DNA from: Psychrobacillus sp032154225
Lineage (GTDB): Bacteria; Bacillota; Bacilli; Bacillales_A; Planococcaceae
Length of the DNA: 64,000 nt
Assembly (NCBI RefSeq): GCF_032154225.1
Contig: NZ_JALDYF010000004.1
Coordinates: 186,001-250,000, forward strand
Reading direction: 5' to 3'
Shown here one piece after another: positions 55,309 through 63,067 of the stretch (position 1 is the stretch's first letter; every line of letters starts with the position of its first letter). Below the pieces are notes generated by a model that was not told the DNA's origin, did not search any database, and saw only the letters and a list, made by a program, of their open reading frames with translations. The translations under genes were made by a program, and so were the position numbers.

Positions 55309-56715
55309 TTAATCATTTGATATGATTAATGCATTGAACTCTTCCACCTTTATAATTCGGAAATTTGTCCATTTTTGTAAGTTGGATTGCTCAATAAATA
55401 CTCTTCCTTTTATAAACAGCTTTGTTCCATCCACATCATTCGAAATTCCATGAAAGTTGTTCTTCCATCGCTCATCTAAAAATTGAACGGGTATATAAGT
55501 TTTCCCATCTTTTTGAACGATATTAACTCCTCTCGGAAGGGGAATAAGTTCGTTATTAAACCAAACTTGCATTTTTTTTGCTTTTGGATTTAATGGAGTA
55601 GCTTCAATAATTTCTTCATCTGTTTGAATATGCTTTAATTTATTCAAATCAACAGGAACCATTTTCACTTTATGATTAGCTGAATCTGCAACATATAGCT
55701 GCCCATCGAAATAAGTAACGGCTGTAGGTGTATCAAACTGAACTTCATAAGCTTCTCCCAACTTATCACCTGGTTCTCCTTGACCTGCCACATCAATCGT
55801 AATTCCTTGCTTCGTAATTGCTCGAATTCGATGATTCAAACTATCTGCTATAAACAATACACCTTTTTCATAATGTAAATCCTTTGGATAATTGAACAAT
55901 GCCTGTTCTTTTTCTCCATTTTGATGACCACCTTCTCTGTAGCCAGTTGTTGAATCTACAGGCATAACCGCCCCAGCAAAAGTCGAAACTTCATTGTCTG
56001 TAACGTATCGAATTAATTGATTGCCACTATCTGCTACATAGAAATTTCCGATTTCATCAAACGCAATTGATGTTGGTTCATTGAAACGAGCCTCTTTTAC
56101 TGGTCCGCTCACATAGCCTCCATCTGTAAAAAACTTTCCTGCTACAGTAGAAACGTCACCTTCTGGAGTAATTTTACGAATTAGATGATTCATTGTATCA
56201 GTCACATATAAGTTATTTTCCGCATCTAATGCTAATCCAGATGGATGATTAAACTGTGCTACTGTTTTCGCTCCATCTCGGTAGCCGGCTTTCCCTGTTC
56301 CAGCATGCGTATAGACAACGCCATTCACAATTTTACGAATCGTATGGTTGTTAAAATCACTAATGTACATCGTGCCTTTTGCATCAATAATAACGTCATT
56401 TGGTTGGTCAAATATAGCAGTTTGTATATTAAAGTCAGCATATCCTCCAATTGGCAATCCATAAGCATCTAATCCCTGATTGCCACCGACAGCGGCCACT
56501 TCTTGCCGCTCTTTATTAAAAGAGTGAATCGTATGACTACCTGCGTCTACAACTGTTAACTCTCCAGATGGATTCATCCATAATCCTTGTGGATGAATCC
56601 ATTCCGTTTGCTTCGGTTTATAATCAATAACAGATGCAGTAGTAGTAATGCTACCAAATACTAAAAAGATTGCACTTGCTAGGAGAAAACTTGCCCAACT
56701 ACGATGTTTTGTCAT
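55309..56715 (-). CDS. Secreted NHL-repeat propeller protein with stalk domain
   Basis: A 468-residue protein with a signal peptide (FLLASAIFLVFGSITTTASV). About six NHL-type repeats follow, each with a pattern such as FNHPSGLALDAENNLYVTDTMNHLIRKI or FNEPTSIAFDEIGNFYVADSGNQLIRYV, forming a beta-propeller (residues about 35-345). The last 110 residues (PKAKKMQVWFNNELIPLPRGVNIVQKDGKTYIPVQFL) resemble the copper-amine-oxidase-N/stalk domain of wall-associated proteins. It should bind a ligand or partner outside the cell. It lies 30 nt upstream of the patatin fusion and is likely co-transcribed. Confidence 0.85.
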   Translation of the reverse strand: MTKHRSWASFLLASAIFLVFGSITTTASVIDYKPKQTEWIHPQGLWMNPSGELTVVDAGSHTIHSFNKERQEVAAVGGNQGLDAYGLPIGGYADFNIQTAIFDQPNDVIIDAKGTMYISDFNNHTIRKIVNGVVYTHAGTGKAGYRDGAKTVAQFNHPSGLALDAENNLYVTDTMNHLIRKITPEGDVSTVAGKFFTDGGYVSGPVKEARFNEPTSIAFDEIGNFYVADSGNQLIRYVTDNEVSTFAGAVMPVDSTTGYREGGHQNGEKEQALFNYPKDLHYEKGVLFIADSLNHRIRAITKQGITIDVAGQGEPGDKLGEAYEVQFDTPTAVTYFDGQLYVADSANHKVKMVPVDLNKLKHIQTDEEIIEATPLNPKAKKMQVWFNNELIPLPRGVNIVQKDGKTYIPVQFLDERWKNNFHGISNDVDGTKLFIKGRVFIEQSNLQKWTNFRIIKVEEFNALIISND

Positions 56716-56756
56716 ATTTGCACTCCTTTTTAATAGTTAAACCGTACTCAATCACT

Positions 56757-58148
56757 CTAGTTTGGCATAGGTTCGAAACAAATTATTATAGACTCATCTT
56801 GAACACCGTCTGTTTCTTGATTTCGTATAGTCTGCGGTTCAATTTCAATTATATGGCCTCCGTAACTTGGTAGTAGGGGATCAATCAAATGTATAAAGAG
56901 TTTGTTTTCTACAATAACAACCTTCTCGATTTCGTATTCGGTTACAGTTCCAGATCCATCTTCTTTTAGAAGTCGTATAACATCTTTAAAATTTTGAGGT
57001 GCTAGACTATCATCTGTATCGAATTCAATCTTCTCTTTGAAGGGAATCGTTATGATTTTTTCACCCACTGAAAGAGTATTAGCTTCAAAAGCATCTATAT
57101 CTACTTCAACTAACGACATTCTTTCTAGTGTAACAGGTAAAACGAATCCTGAAGTAAATTCCAATCTGATTTCTACGCAACTTAAATCCCTAGAAATCAT
57201 ATTTTGCATAAATTCTCTTTGCAGTATAATTCCATTAGTAAGCACTTCATATTGGATTTCTTCTACTTCATCAAAATTACTTGAATCTCCCGCAAACAAA
57301 ACTTTAGCCAAAGTATCGCCATTTGAAACATACTCTATCTTCAGCTCATTTCGCTTTTCTGGATCTGGATGATACTCTTCTGCCGAAACGAATGTAGGAT
57401 TTTGCACTGGAGGTACCTCTTCGCCTGGTCCTTCATCCGGGACACTTGGACGAGAAATGCTAGGGCTTTCTGCTTCTGGCTCGTAAACAATAACATTTTT
57501 CGGTGGTATTACTTGTTCTTGATTGTCGTTTTCTAATTTAAAGCGAAGAACTTGTTCTTCATCAAGCTCCACTATTTCGAAACTACCGTCATCATGTATT
57601 AACAAACTTTTGTTTGCCTCTACCCTTACAGGTTTACTTTCTCCGATGTTTACCATTACTACGCCTTCTAATACACCGACCCAAGTACCATGTTCATCAT
57701 AATAAACATAAAATTCCGTCCCCATTACACCCATAATTGCGTTAGGAGTTTGAATGTTAAACCTAGATTCTCCTTCTAACTTTTTACTCACTTTCACTTT
57801 TACTTTGCCGCCAACTAATGTTAAATTCGTTTTTCCTGATTTTGCTTTTACACTTTTTACAAGTTCGCTAATTACTAACTTTGTATTGGATGCAATTGTA
57901 ACTTCCTTATCCTCATCTAAGGAAAGCACTGCTTCACTTTTTTTACCTGTAATAATCGTATCTCCTTGTGTGAAAGCCATATTTTTAAAAGCTTTAAAAA
58001 GCTTATTTCCTCCACCTTTTTTCACTTCGACAGTGCCAGAAACACTAAGTACATTTCCTACTTTTTTTGTATCTTTTGCAAAACTTGATTGAGGAAATAT
58101 AAGACATAAAATAACTAAACATAACAGAAATATTTTACCTTTCTTCAA
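56757..58148 (-). CDS. Secreted FecR-domain protein
   Basis: A 463-residue protein with a signal peptide ending SSFA and a FecR domain at about residues 35-180: VSGTVEVKKGGG, GDTIITGKKSEAVLSLDEDKEVTIASNTKL, FNIQTPNAIMGVMGTEFYVYYDEHGTWVGVLEGVVMV. A Pro/Glu-rich linker (ESPSISRPSVPDEGPGEEVPP) joins it to a C-terminal domain of about 200 residues. FecR domains act as periplasmic or extracytoplasmic signal transmitters. It overlaps the cyclase gene by 4 nt (ATGA), the tightest link in the operon, suggesting that it works with the CHASE2 sensor. Confidence 0.88.
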   Translation of the reverse strand: MKKGKIFLLCLVILCLIFPQSSFAKDTKKVGNVLSVSGTVEVKKGGGNKLFKAFKNMAFTQGDTIITGKKSEAVLSLDEDKEVTIASNTKLVISELVKSVKAKSGKTNLTLVGGKVKVKVSKKLEGESRFNIQTPNAIMGVMGTEFYVYYDEHGTWVGVLEGVVMVNIGESKPVRVEANKSLLIHDDGSFEIVELDEEQVLRFKLENDNQEQVIPPKNVIVYEPEAESPSISRPSVPDEGPGEEVPPVQNPTFVSAEEYHPDPEKRNELKIEYVSNGDTLAKVLFAGDSSNFDEVEEIQYEVLTNGIILQREFMQNMISRDLSCVEIRLEFTSGFVLPVTLERMSLVEVDIDAFEANTLSVGEKIITIPFKEKIEFDTDDSLAPQNFKDVIRLLKEDGSGTVTEYEIEKVVIVENKLFIHLIDPLLPSYGGHIIEIEPQTIRNQETDGVQDESIIICFEPMPN

Positions 58149-59908
58149 TTCATTCCCTCCAACTCATATATTAAAATTCCTTGTAACTTACCCTTCACTT
58201 TAATCTCTCCAAGAGATTGGGTTAGTACACGATCCTTTACTTGCTCATAAATAGTTTCACTAATTATAATTTGTCCCGGCTTTGCATTACTTTCCAGTCT
58301 TGCTGCCGTATTTACCGTGTCGCCAATTACTGTATAATCCATTCTAGTTTTCGAACCGATATTTCCGACAACTGCTGGTCCTGTATGAATGCCGATACCG
58401 AAATGTACACTTTTACCGAATTTCGCTTGCAGTTTCTTCTCAAGTTCCACGGCGCCTTCTTTCATTGCCCAAGCAGTTCGAACTGCTTGCATAGCATGGT
58501 CCTCCAATGGAAGAGGAGCATTGAATATCGCCATCGTCGCATCTCCTATGAATTTGTCTAAAGTTCCACCAAATTCGAAAATACAATTCGCAGTTAAATT
58601 TAAATACTCATTTAATATTTCTACAATTTCTTCTGGCTCAACACTTTCCGATAATGTCGTAAACCCACGGATATCAACAAAAAGAACTGTTAAATCCTTT
58701 CTGCTTCCACCTAATTTCAATCCTTCTTCGCCGTTTTCGAGTATTTGCTTAACTACTTGAGGCGCTACATACCGCCCAAAAACTGCGGTCACCCTTTTTC
58801 TCTCTGAAAGTTCCGTAAAATAATTAAAGCCCACAGAACATATATATGCTGTAATAAAGAATGTAATTAGATAAACAAGCGATATAATAATACCTTGCCC
58901 ATACAAAAACTTCCCAGCATACAAAACGACCACTAATAAAACGATGAAAGAAGCTAACATAAAAATAGGAGATTTCAATCGACATATAAAATAAGCTAAT
59001 ATACTAGCTAAAATCAGAAATAAAGCATTCCATTTCCAATCAAGCTCTTGCTTAAAATTACCCTCTAGCAGGTTTTGAATAATATTCGCATGAATTTCAA
59101 CACCGTACATACTTTGCTTTCGGTCCAACGGAGTTAAAAAATCATCTTTAATACCAACCGTATAAGGTCCAATTAAAACGATTCGATTTTCAAAATAATC
59201 AGCTGGTACTTCCCCTTCCAATACCATTGAATAAGGAATAATTTCAAATGATCCTGGTCCACCTGCATAGCTAATATGAAATTGTTGAAAAGCATTTAAT
59301 GAAGGAGTAGTAACAGGAATTGTATCCCCTGTCTGTTCCATATACTGTTGTACAATTACCGACGAAAAGCTTTTAATCCGCTCCCCATTATGAGTAAATT
59401 CCAAAAGAGACTTCCTTACAACACTGTCTTCATCAGGAAAAGTATTCAAATGCCCTAAAGCACTAGCAGCTTCCTTCAGTTCAGGAAAGGGCTCCGATAA
59501 CTCTGTACTCTCAATCATTCCATTTTGAGAGAAACGATCAAAAAGCCCATAACGTGCAAGTACAACATTTCCAGCATCATGAACTGCAGAAATAAACTCA
59601 GCATCATCTTCCGCAGCTTCTGAAGCTAACGGAAATGTAATATCAAAACCAATAACAGCAGGATTACCTTGTGTTAATGTTCGTACTAACTTCGCATGGA
59701 CATCTCGTTTCCACGGCCACTGACCAATTGTTTGCAAACTTTCATCATCAATAGCTAAAATCGCCACACGATAATCAACTGGCCCCTCTTCTTGCATCCA
59801 ACGATCCTGTAGTTCTAACTCAAACCCTTTTAAACTGTCTTGATACAACAAAAATATAAAGAATATTGTTAAACCACTAATAACATGCCATAATTTAATT
59901 TTCATCAT
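58145..59908 (-). CDS. CHASE2-domain class III nucleotide cyclase
   Basis: A 587-residue membrane protein. A helix at about 8-22 precedes an extracytoplasmic CHASE2 domain (about 25-285; FELELQDRW, AILAIDDESLQTIGQWPW, VIGFDITFP, VLIGPYTVGIKDDFLTPL); three helices follow at about 292-360. The cyclase domain spans about 400-585. Metal Asp residues lie in VLFVDIRGF (D412) and FIGDATMAIF (D456); Lys 452 in LDKFIGD and Thr 526 in DYTVIGD predict ATP as substrate; N533 and R537 in VNTAARLE stabilise the transition state. All key residues are intact. Cyclic AMP signalling is unusual in Bacilli. It follows a DUF3307 gene by 3 nt. Confidence 0.93.
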   Translation of the reverse strand: MMKIKLWHVISGLTIFFIFLLYQDSLKGFELELQDRWMQEEGPVDYRVAILAIDDESLQTIGQWPWKRDVHAKLVRTLTQGNPAVIGFDITFPLASEAAEDDAEFISAVHDAGNVVLARYGLFDRFSQNGMIESTELSEPFPELKEAASALGHLNTFPDEDSVVRKSLLEFTHNGERIKSFSSVIVQQYMEQTGDTIPVTTPSLNAFQQFHISYAGGPGSFEIIPYSMVLEGEVPADYFENRIVLIGPYTVGIKDDFLTPLDRKQSMYGVEIHANIIQNLLEGNFKQELDWKWNALFLILASILAYFICRLKSPIFMLASFIVLLVVVLYAGKFLYGQGIIISLVYLITFFITAYICSVGFNYFTELSERKRVTAVFGRYVAPQVVKQILENGEEGLKLGGSRKDLTVLFVDIRGFTTLSESVEPEEIVEILNEYLNLTANCIFEFGGTLDKFIGDATMAIFNAPLPLEDHAMQAVRTAWAMKEGAVELEKKLQAKFGKSVHFGIGIHTGPAVVGNIGSKTRMDYTVIGDTVNTAARLESNAKPGQIIISETIYEQVKDRVLTQSLGEIKVKGKLQGILIYELEGMN

Positions 59909-59911
59909 CTC

Positions 59912-60256
59912 CTATGAGATTTTTTCAGACATGAAGTACATAAATACTAAAATTTGTCCGATATGTATAGATTGATCAATGCCAAGCCCCCAACCAAGTG
60001 GATCTAGCTTTTTATAAAACCAAATCGGTTTCGCCTTCATATAATCAGCAACCGCATGAACCGTAAATAAAATAAGTACATCCCAAACATCAACAGAGTA
60101 TCCAATAAAATGAGCTGTAATCAGAATCATCCCTGTCCAAATCCCAGCATGACTGCTTAATACAATCAGATTCTTCCCTTTCATCTTCGCAAGAAACTCT
60201 CCCTGTAACGGATAATCCGCCAACAGATGCGCAAAAAGTAAAATTAAAAAATCCAA
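59912..60256 (-). CDS. DUF3307 family membrane protein
   Basis: A 114-residue protein with about four hydrophobic segments. LILLFAHLLADYPLQGEFLAKMKGKN and HAVADYMKA are the DUF3307 signature; conserved H/D pairs suggest a metal or catalytic site, but no function is known. It starts with TTG at 60256 and is the first gene of the operon that continues into the CHASE2 cyclase 3 nt downstream. Confidence 0.8.
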   Translation of the reverse strand: MDFLILLFAHLLADYPLQGEFLAKMKGKNLIVLSSHAGIWTGMILITAHFIGYSVDVWDVLILFTVHAVADYMKAKPIWFYKKLDPLGWGLGIDQSIHIGQILVFMYFMSEKIS

Positions 60257-60653
60257 ACCGCATCCCTCACTTCCAATAGAAAAAAATTCATCACTAATAG
60301 CCCGTTCGATTAAACACTATTAAACTAACCATAATTTAGATATATCTATATAAATACACCGTGGTATATACAGATAATTAAATCTTTTTCCACTCTTCTA
60401 AATAAACACTATTCAATAAGTGTATATTACTTTTTACAAAAACAATACTGACAAATGTTAATAGTCCGTGATTTTTTTGTAATATATTCAGAATCATTTA
60501 TAAGAAACTGTTCATTTAAGTAGTCGACTTCATTTTCACTTTACTTCCTGTTACACAAGCGACAAAAAAAACCTCCTGCCAATAGGACAGGAAGGAATTT
60601 TATATTATTCACTAGTAGACCTTTTTAGAAAAACATTGAACTATTTAATCATT
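60257..60653. other. Upstream region of the cyclase operon
   Basis: A 397-bp AT-rich gap. A terminator for the VOC gene lies at 60563-60596 (CCTCCTG stem and T8 on the minus strand). No convincing sigma-A promoter or coding frame is evident; the operon promoter should lie here. Confidence 0.5.
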
Positions 60654-61025
60654 TTATCGATGTTGATCTACAAGAATTGAATTACCATCAGGATCTTCTA
60701 TTGTAAAGCTTGCAGGTCCTTCACTTGTTTCATCTGCTTCAGTTAGCATTTTAATTCCTTTTTCTTTTAATTGTTTTTGAAGATCTCGAATGTCCATAAA
60801 TGAATCGAGATTTTCAGCATTTTGATTCCACCCTGGATTAAAAGTAAGAATATTTTTTTCAAACATTCCTTGAAATAACCCAATTACGCTATTTTCATTC
60901 TTCATTATGAGCCAATTTTGAGTAATGTCCCCAACGAAAGCTTTAAATCCAAGGTTTTCATAAAATTCTTTTGATTTGTTAATGTCTTTTACATTTAAAC
61001 TTACTGGAAATGCGCCAAGTTTCAT
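60654..61025 (-). CDS. VOC family protein
   Basis: A 123-residue glyoxalase-fold protein with GAFPVSLNVKDINKSKEFYENLGFKAF and the C-terminal GPASFTIEDPDGNSILVDQHR, both typical. Ligand and activity are unknown. GAGGAATAA upstream of the ATG is the ribosome binding site. It is a single-gene unit. Confidence 0.88.
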   Translation of the reverse strand: MKLGAFPVSLNVKDINKSKEFYENLGFKAFVGDITQNWLIMKNENSVIGLFQGMFEKNILTFNPGWNQNAENLDSFMDIRDLQKQLKEKGIKMLTEADETSEGPASFTIEDPDGNSILVDQHR

Positions 61026-61319
61026 ATTTATTCCTCCTCAAAATCATAATCTAAAAAAATCTATCATTTAAATTGAGTCTACAGCATTACTATTGGATTT
61101 CTCAAGTAAACATGAATGATGGACTAGATTCTTTAAATTCAAGCGTATGGAATGTATGTATTTACCATTTTTTCTTTCTATCTAATTCAAGATATTGAGT
61201 TGTTCTTTCAATAATGGAATGTCAAAGGACTTCTATACTTTAACAAAAGCCCTTTTTTTAAAAAAATTTCATGAGTAGTAACAGATTTGAAAGTTAATAT
61301 ATACTGACACCATATTTTG

Positions 61320-61328
61320 TGCTATAAT
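61320..61328 (+). promoter_or_regulatory. Extended -10 promoter of the tRNA gene
   Basis: TGCTATAAT (61320-61328) is a perfect extended -10, 37 nt upstream of the tRNA. No clear -35 hexamer is present. The rest of gap 61026-61365 holds no supported gene. Confidence 0.65.
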
Positions 61329-61365
61329 TCCTACTAGAAATGTGGTTTTATCTAGATTGAAATTC

Positions 61366-61438
61366 GGTCTTGTAGCTCAGTTGGGAGAGCACCACCTCGA
61401 CAAGGTGGGGGTCGCTGGTTCGAGACCAGTCGGGACCA
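61366..61438 (+). tRNA. tRNA-Val(GAC), unusual C at position 33
   Basis: The 73-nt cloverleaf has a GGTCTTG acceptor 5' strand pairing with CGGGACC through three G-T wobbles, a 4-bp D arm, a CCACC/GGTGG anticodon stem and a G-started T arm (GCTGG TTCGAGA CCAGT). The loop is TCGACAA: anticodon GAC (valine) but C where U33 is nearly invariant. CCA is not encoded. An extended -10 promoter and a terminator flank it. Confidence 0.85.
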
Positions 61439-61451
61439 TATTAAATACACA

Positions 61452-61488
61452 GTCACAACCCTTGATACGTAGGGGTTTGTGACTTTTT
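61452..61488 (+). terminator. Terminator of the tRNA gene
   Basis: Stem GTCACAA-CCC with GGG-TTTGTGAC, followed by TTTTTTG. Confidence 0.85.
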
Positions 61489-61592
61489 TGTTTTAAATGA
61501 ATTTATCTCCAATTTATTGAATGGTGCAAAATTGGTGCAAAAATACGTATAAATCCGTCGTAAATCTTATGAATCTATATTAAATTAATCCC

Positions 61593-61850
61593 CTACCATA
61601 ATAACCAATTATCTATATTCGGTTTGCTTTCCATCACAGTTCTTTCTTCAATTACTTCTAACCAATTATAAAACTTCACAGGATCACCTACACTTGGTTG
61701 TTCTTCCACAATTGATGTAGTGGGTGTTTTTTTATTAGAACGCTCAATCGACTTCTTATAAGCTCCTACAAACACAAAATTTGTCAAAATAGATAACTGA
61801 CCATAGTCGTCTGTTTTAATGTATACAACTCTCTTATTTATGTTTATCAT
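61593..61850 (-). CDS. Hypothetical small protein
   Basis: An 85-residue frame, MININKRVVYIKTDDYGQL, divergent from the gene at 61881. The N-terminal half looks like a beta-rich domain; the C-terminal half is polar and ends DNWLLW. No ribosome binding site is apparent, which weakens the call. No family is recognised. Confidence 0.4.
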   Translation of the reverse strand: MININKRVVYIKTDDYGQLSILTNFVFVGAYKKSIERSNKKTPTTSIVEEQPSVGDPVKFYNWLEVIEERTVMESKPNIDNWLLW

Positions 61851-61880
61851 TATGGTAAATATATGTAAGGGGGTTTTTGT

Positions 61881-62546
61881 ATGTATGCTATTTTAGGCCT
61901 CATTGGTTTTGTTGGTGTAATAGTTGGAATCATACTAATTATTATTAATTTAATTAAAAAGAAAGATATGAAAACTGGTTTAATAGTTTTTGGTATGTCA
62001 TTTGTACTTTTTGGAATTGCACTATTTCTAACTCCTGAAGAAACGGAAGAAGTGTCAATTGATAAAGAAAAAGTCGAGGTTATTTCACCTGTATTAAAAA
62101 AAGAGACTGCTGAAGAAAAATTGATTCGTGAAGCAAGAGAAGCGGAACAAAAAGTAAAAGATGAAACTGAAGCGAAAGCATTGGCAGAAGCCGAAATTCA
62201 AGTAGTTGCTGAAAAGAAAGCAAATGCCAAAACAATTGATTATCCGCAATTAAAAAAGAATCCAGATCGCTATTCAGGTGAATACGTAAAATACACTGGT
62301 GAAATTATTCAAATTTTAGAGGGTAACAACAGGACGAACATTAGATTAGCTGTGACTCAAGATTCACATGGATATGATTTTAACGACATCATTTTTATTG
62401 AATATGACGGCTATACTGACTTTGTGGATGGCGACATAGTGACTATTTACGGAGGGGTTTACGGAGCATATAGTTATAAATCACAAGCGGGGCATAACAT
62501 TTCACTACCTGGAATTCTTGCAGATGAAGTGCTTTCAGCAGAATAA
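61881..62546 (+). CDS. Membrane-anchored OB-fold-like protein
   Basis: A 221-residue protein with two N-terminal helices (AILGLIGFVGVIVGIILIIINLI and TGLIVFGMSFVLFGIALFL), a Glu/Lys/Ala-rich coiled region (about 70-115) and a C-terminal domain of about 105 residues (TIDYPQLKKNPDRYSGEYVKYTGEI... DGDIVTIYGGVYGAYSYKS) resembling nucleic-acid or ligand-binding OB folds in phage and plasmid-encoded Firmicute proteins. AAGGGGG upstream supports the ATG at 61881. Function is unknown. Confidence 0.7.
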   Translation: MYAILGLIGFVGVIVGIILIIINLIKKKDMKTGLIVFGMSFVLFGIALFLTPEETEEVSIDKEKVEVISPVLKKETAEEKLIREAREAEQKVKDETEAKALAEAEIQVVAEKKANAKTIDYPQLKKNPDRYSGEYVKYTGEIIQILEGNNRTNIRLAVTQDSHGYDFNDIIFIEYDGYTDFVDGDIVTIYGGVYGAYSYKSQAGHNISLPGILADEVLSAE

Positions 62547-62551
62547 CACAA

Positions 62552-62586
62552 AAACCACCTTCCACAATTAATGGTTGGTGGTTTCA
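62552..62586 (+). terminator. Terminator of the OB-fold-like protein gene
   Basis: Stem AAACCACC/GGTGGTTT with a 17-nt loop. It overlaps the 3' end of the convergent small gene. Confidence 0.65.
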
Positions 62587-62726
62587 TCTAATTCCTGCGC
62601 AATTTTTGCGATATCTTGTAGTTCATTATGAGACAATCCTGCTAAGATATTTAATGCTGCAACTACTTTTTCTTTTGGATGTTCGCTTAATATTTTTTCT
62701 AATAACACGCTCAATTCTTCTTCCAC
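62568..62726 (-). CDS. Small acidic helical protein
   Basis: A 52-residue frame from GTG 62726 with AGAGGTG 5 nt upstream: begins MEEELSVLLEKILSEHPKEK and ends AKIAQELDETTNH. The gene is too short to be found by length alone, but the ribosome binding site is good. Its start lies 11 nt after the YolD gene on the same strand, so it is likely in the YolD-UvrX operon. No family is recognised. Confidence 0.7.
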   Translation of the reverse strand: MEEELSVLLEKILSEHPKEKVVAALNILAGLSHNELQDIAKIAQELDETTNH

Positions 62727-62737
62727 AATATCACCTC

Positions 62738-63067
62738 TTATTCTAATATCGACGCATCTATAATATCATCGAGCGAATATGCAAATAAACCATATGGATT
62801 TTCTACTTTTATAGTTCTTCTACTTATATCAATACTTTTTACAATTCCACCAGACTGATCAATTTTTCCTTCCACCCAAAAATCTAATAAAACATCCTCA
62901 CTTCTTTTCATCGCCATTTCTATAGTTTTTTCTATAGCGTGCAAATCATACTCATCCAGTTCCGGTTTAGGCACTCTCTTTTGATCAACATTAAATTCCA
63001 TATATAATGCAATATGTTCCTCTAGCATGATTCCACGCCATTTCTTCATAACTCTATCTTTAATCAT
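62738..63067 (-). CDS. YolD-like family protein
   Basis: A 109-residue protein with MIKDRVMKKWRGIMLEEHIALYMEF and KIDQSGGIVKSIDISRRTIKVENPYGLFAYSLDDIIDA, matching YolD-like proteins. These are typically encoded next to Y-family polymerases in Bacilli and their mobile elements. It overlaps the polymerase gene stop by 4 nt (63064-63067), so they are co-translated. Role in SOS mutagenesis is known only by association. Confidence 0.9.
   Translation of the reverse strand: MIKDRVMKKWRGIMLEEHIALYMEFNVDQKRVPKPELDEYDLHAIEKTIEMAMKRSEDVLLDFWVEGKIDQSGGIVKSIDISRRTIKVENPYGLFAYSLDDIIDASILE

Noticed and set aside
57754..58092. Open frame on the + strand inside the FecR gene
   Set aside because: It is antisense to the signal peptide and FecR domain and has no start signal.
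52945..60256. Calling the cyclase-patatin operon a CBASS or Pycsar system
   Set aside because: The cyclase is a CHASE2 class III enzyme and not a CD-NTase or uridylate/cytidylate cyclase, and no defence-island neighbours are seen.
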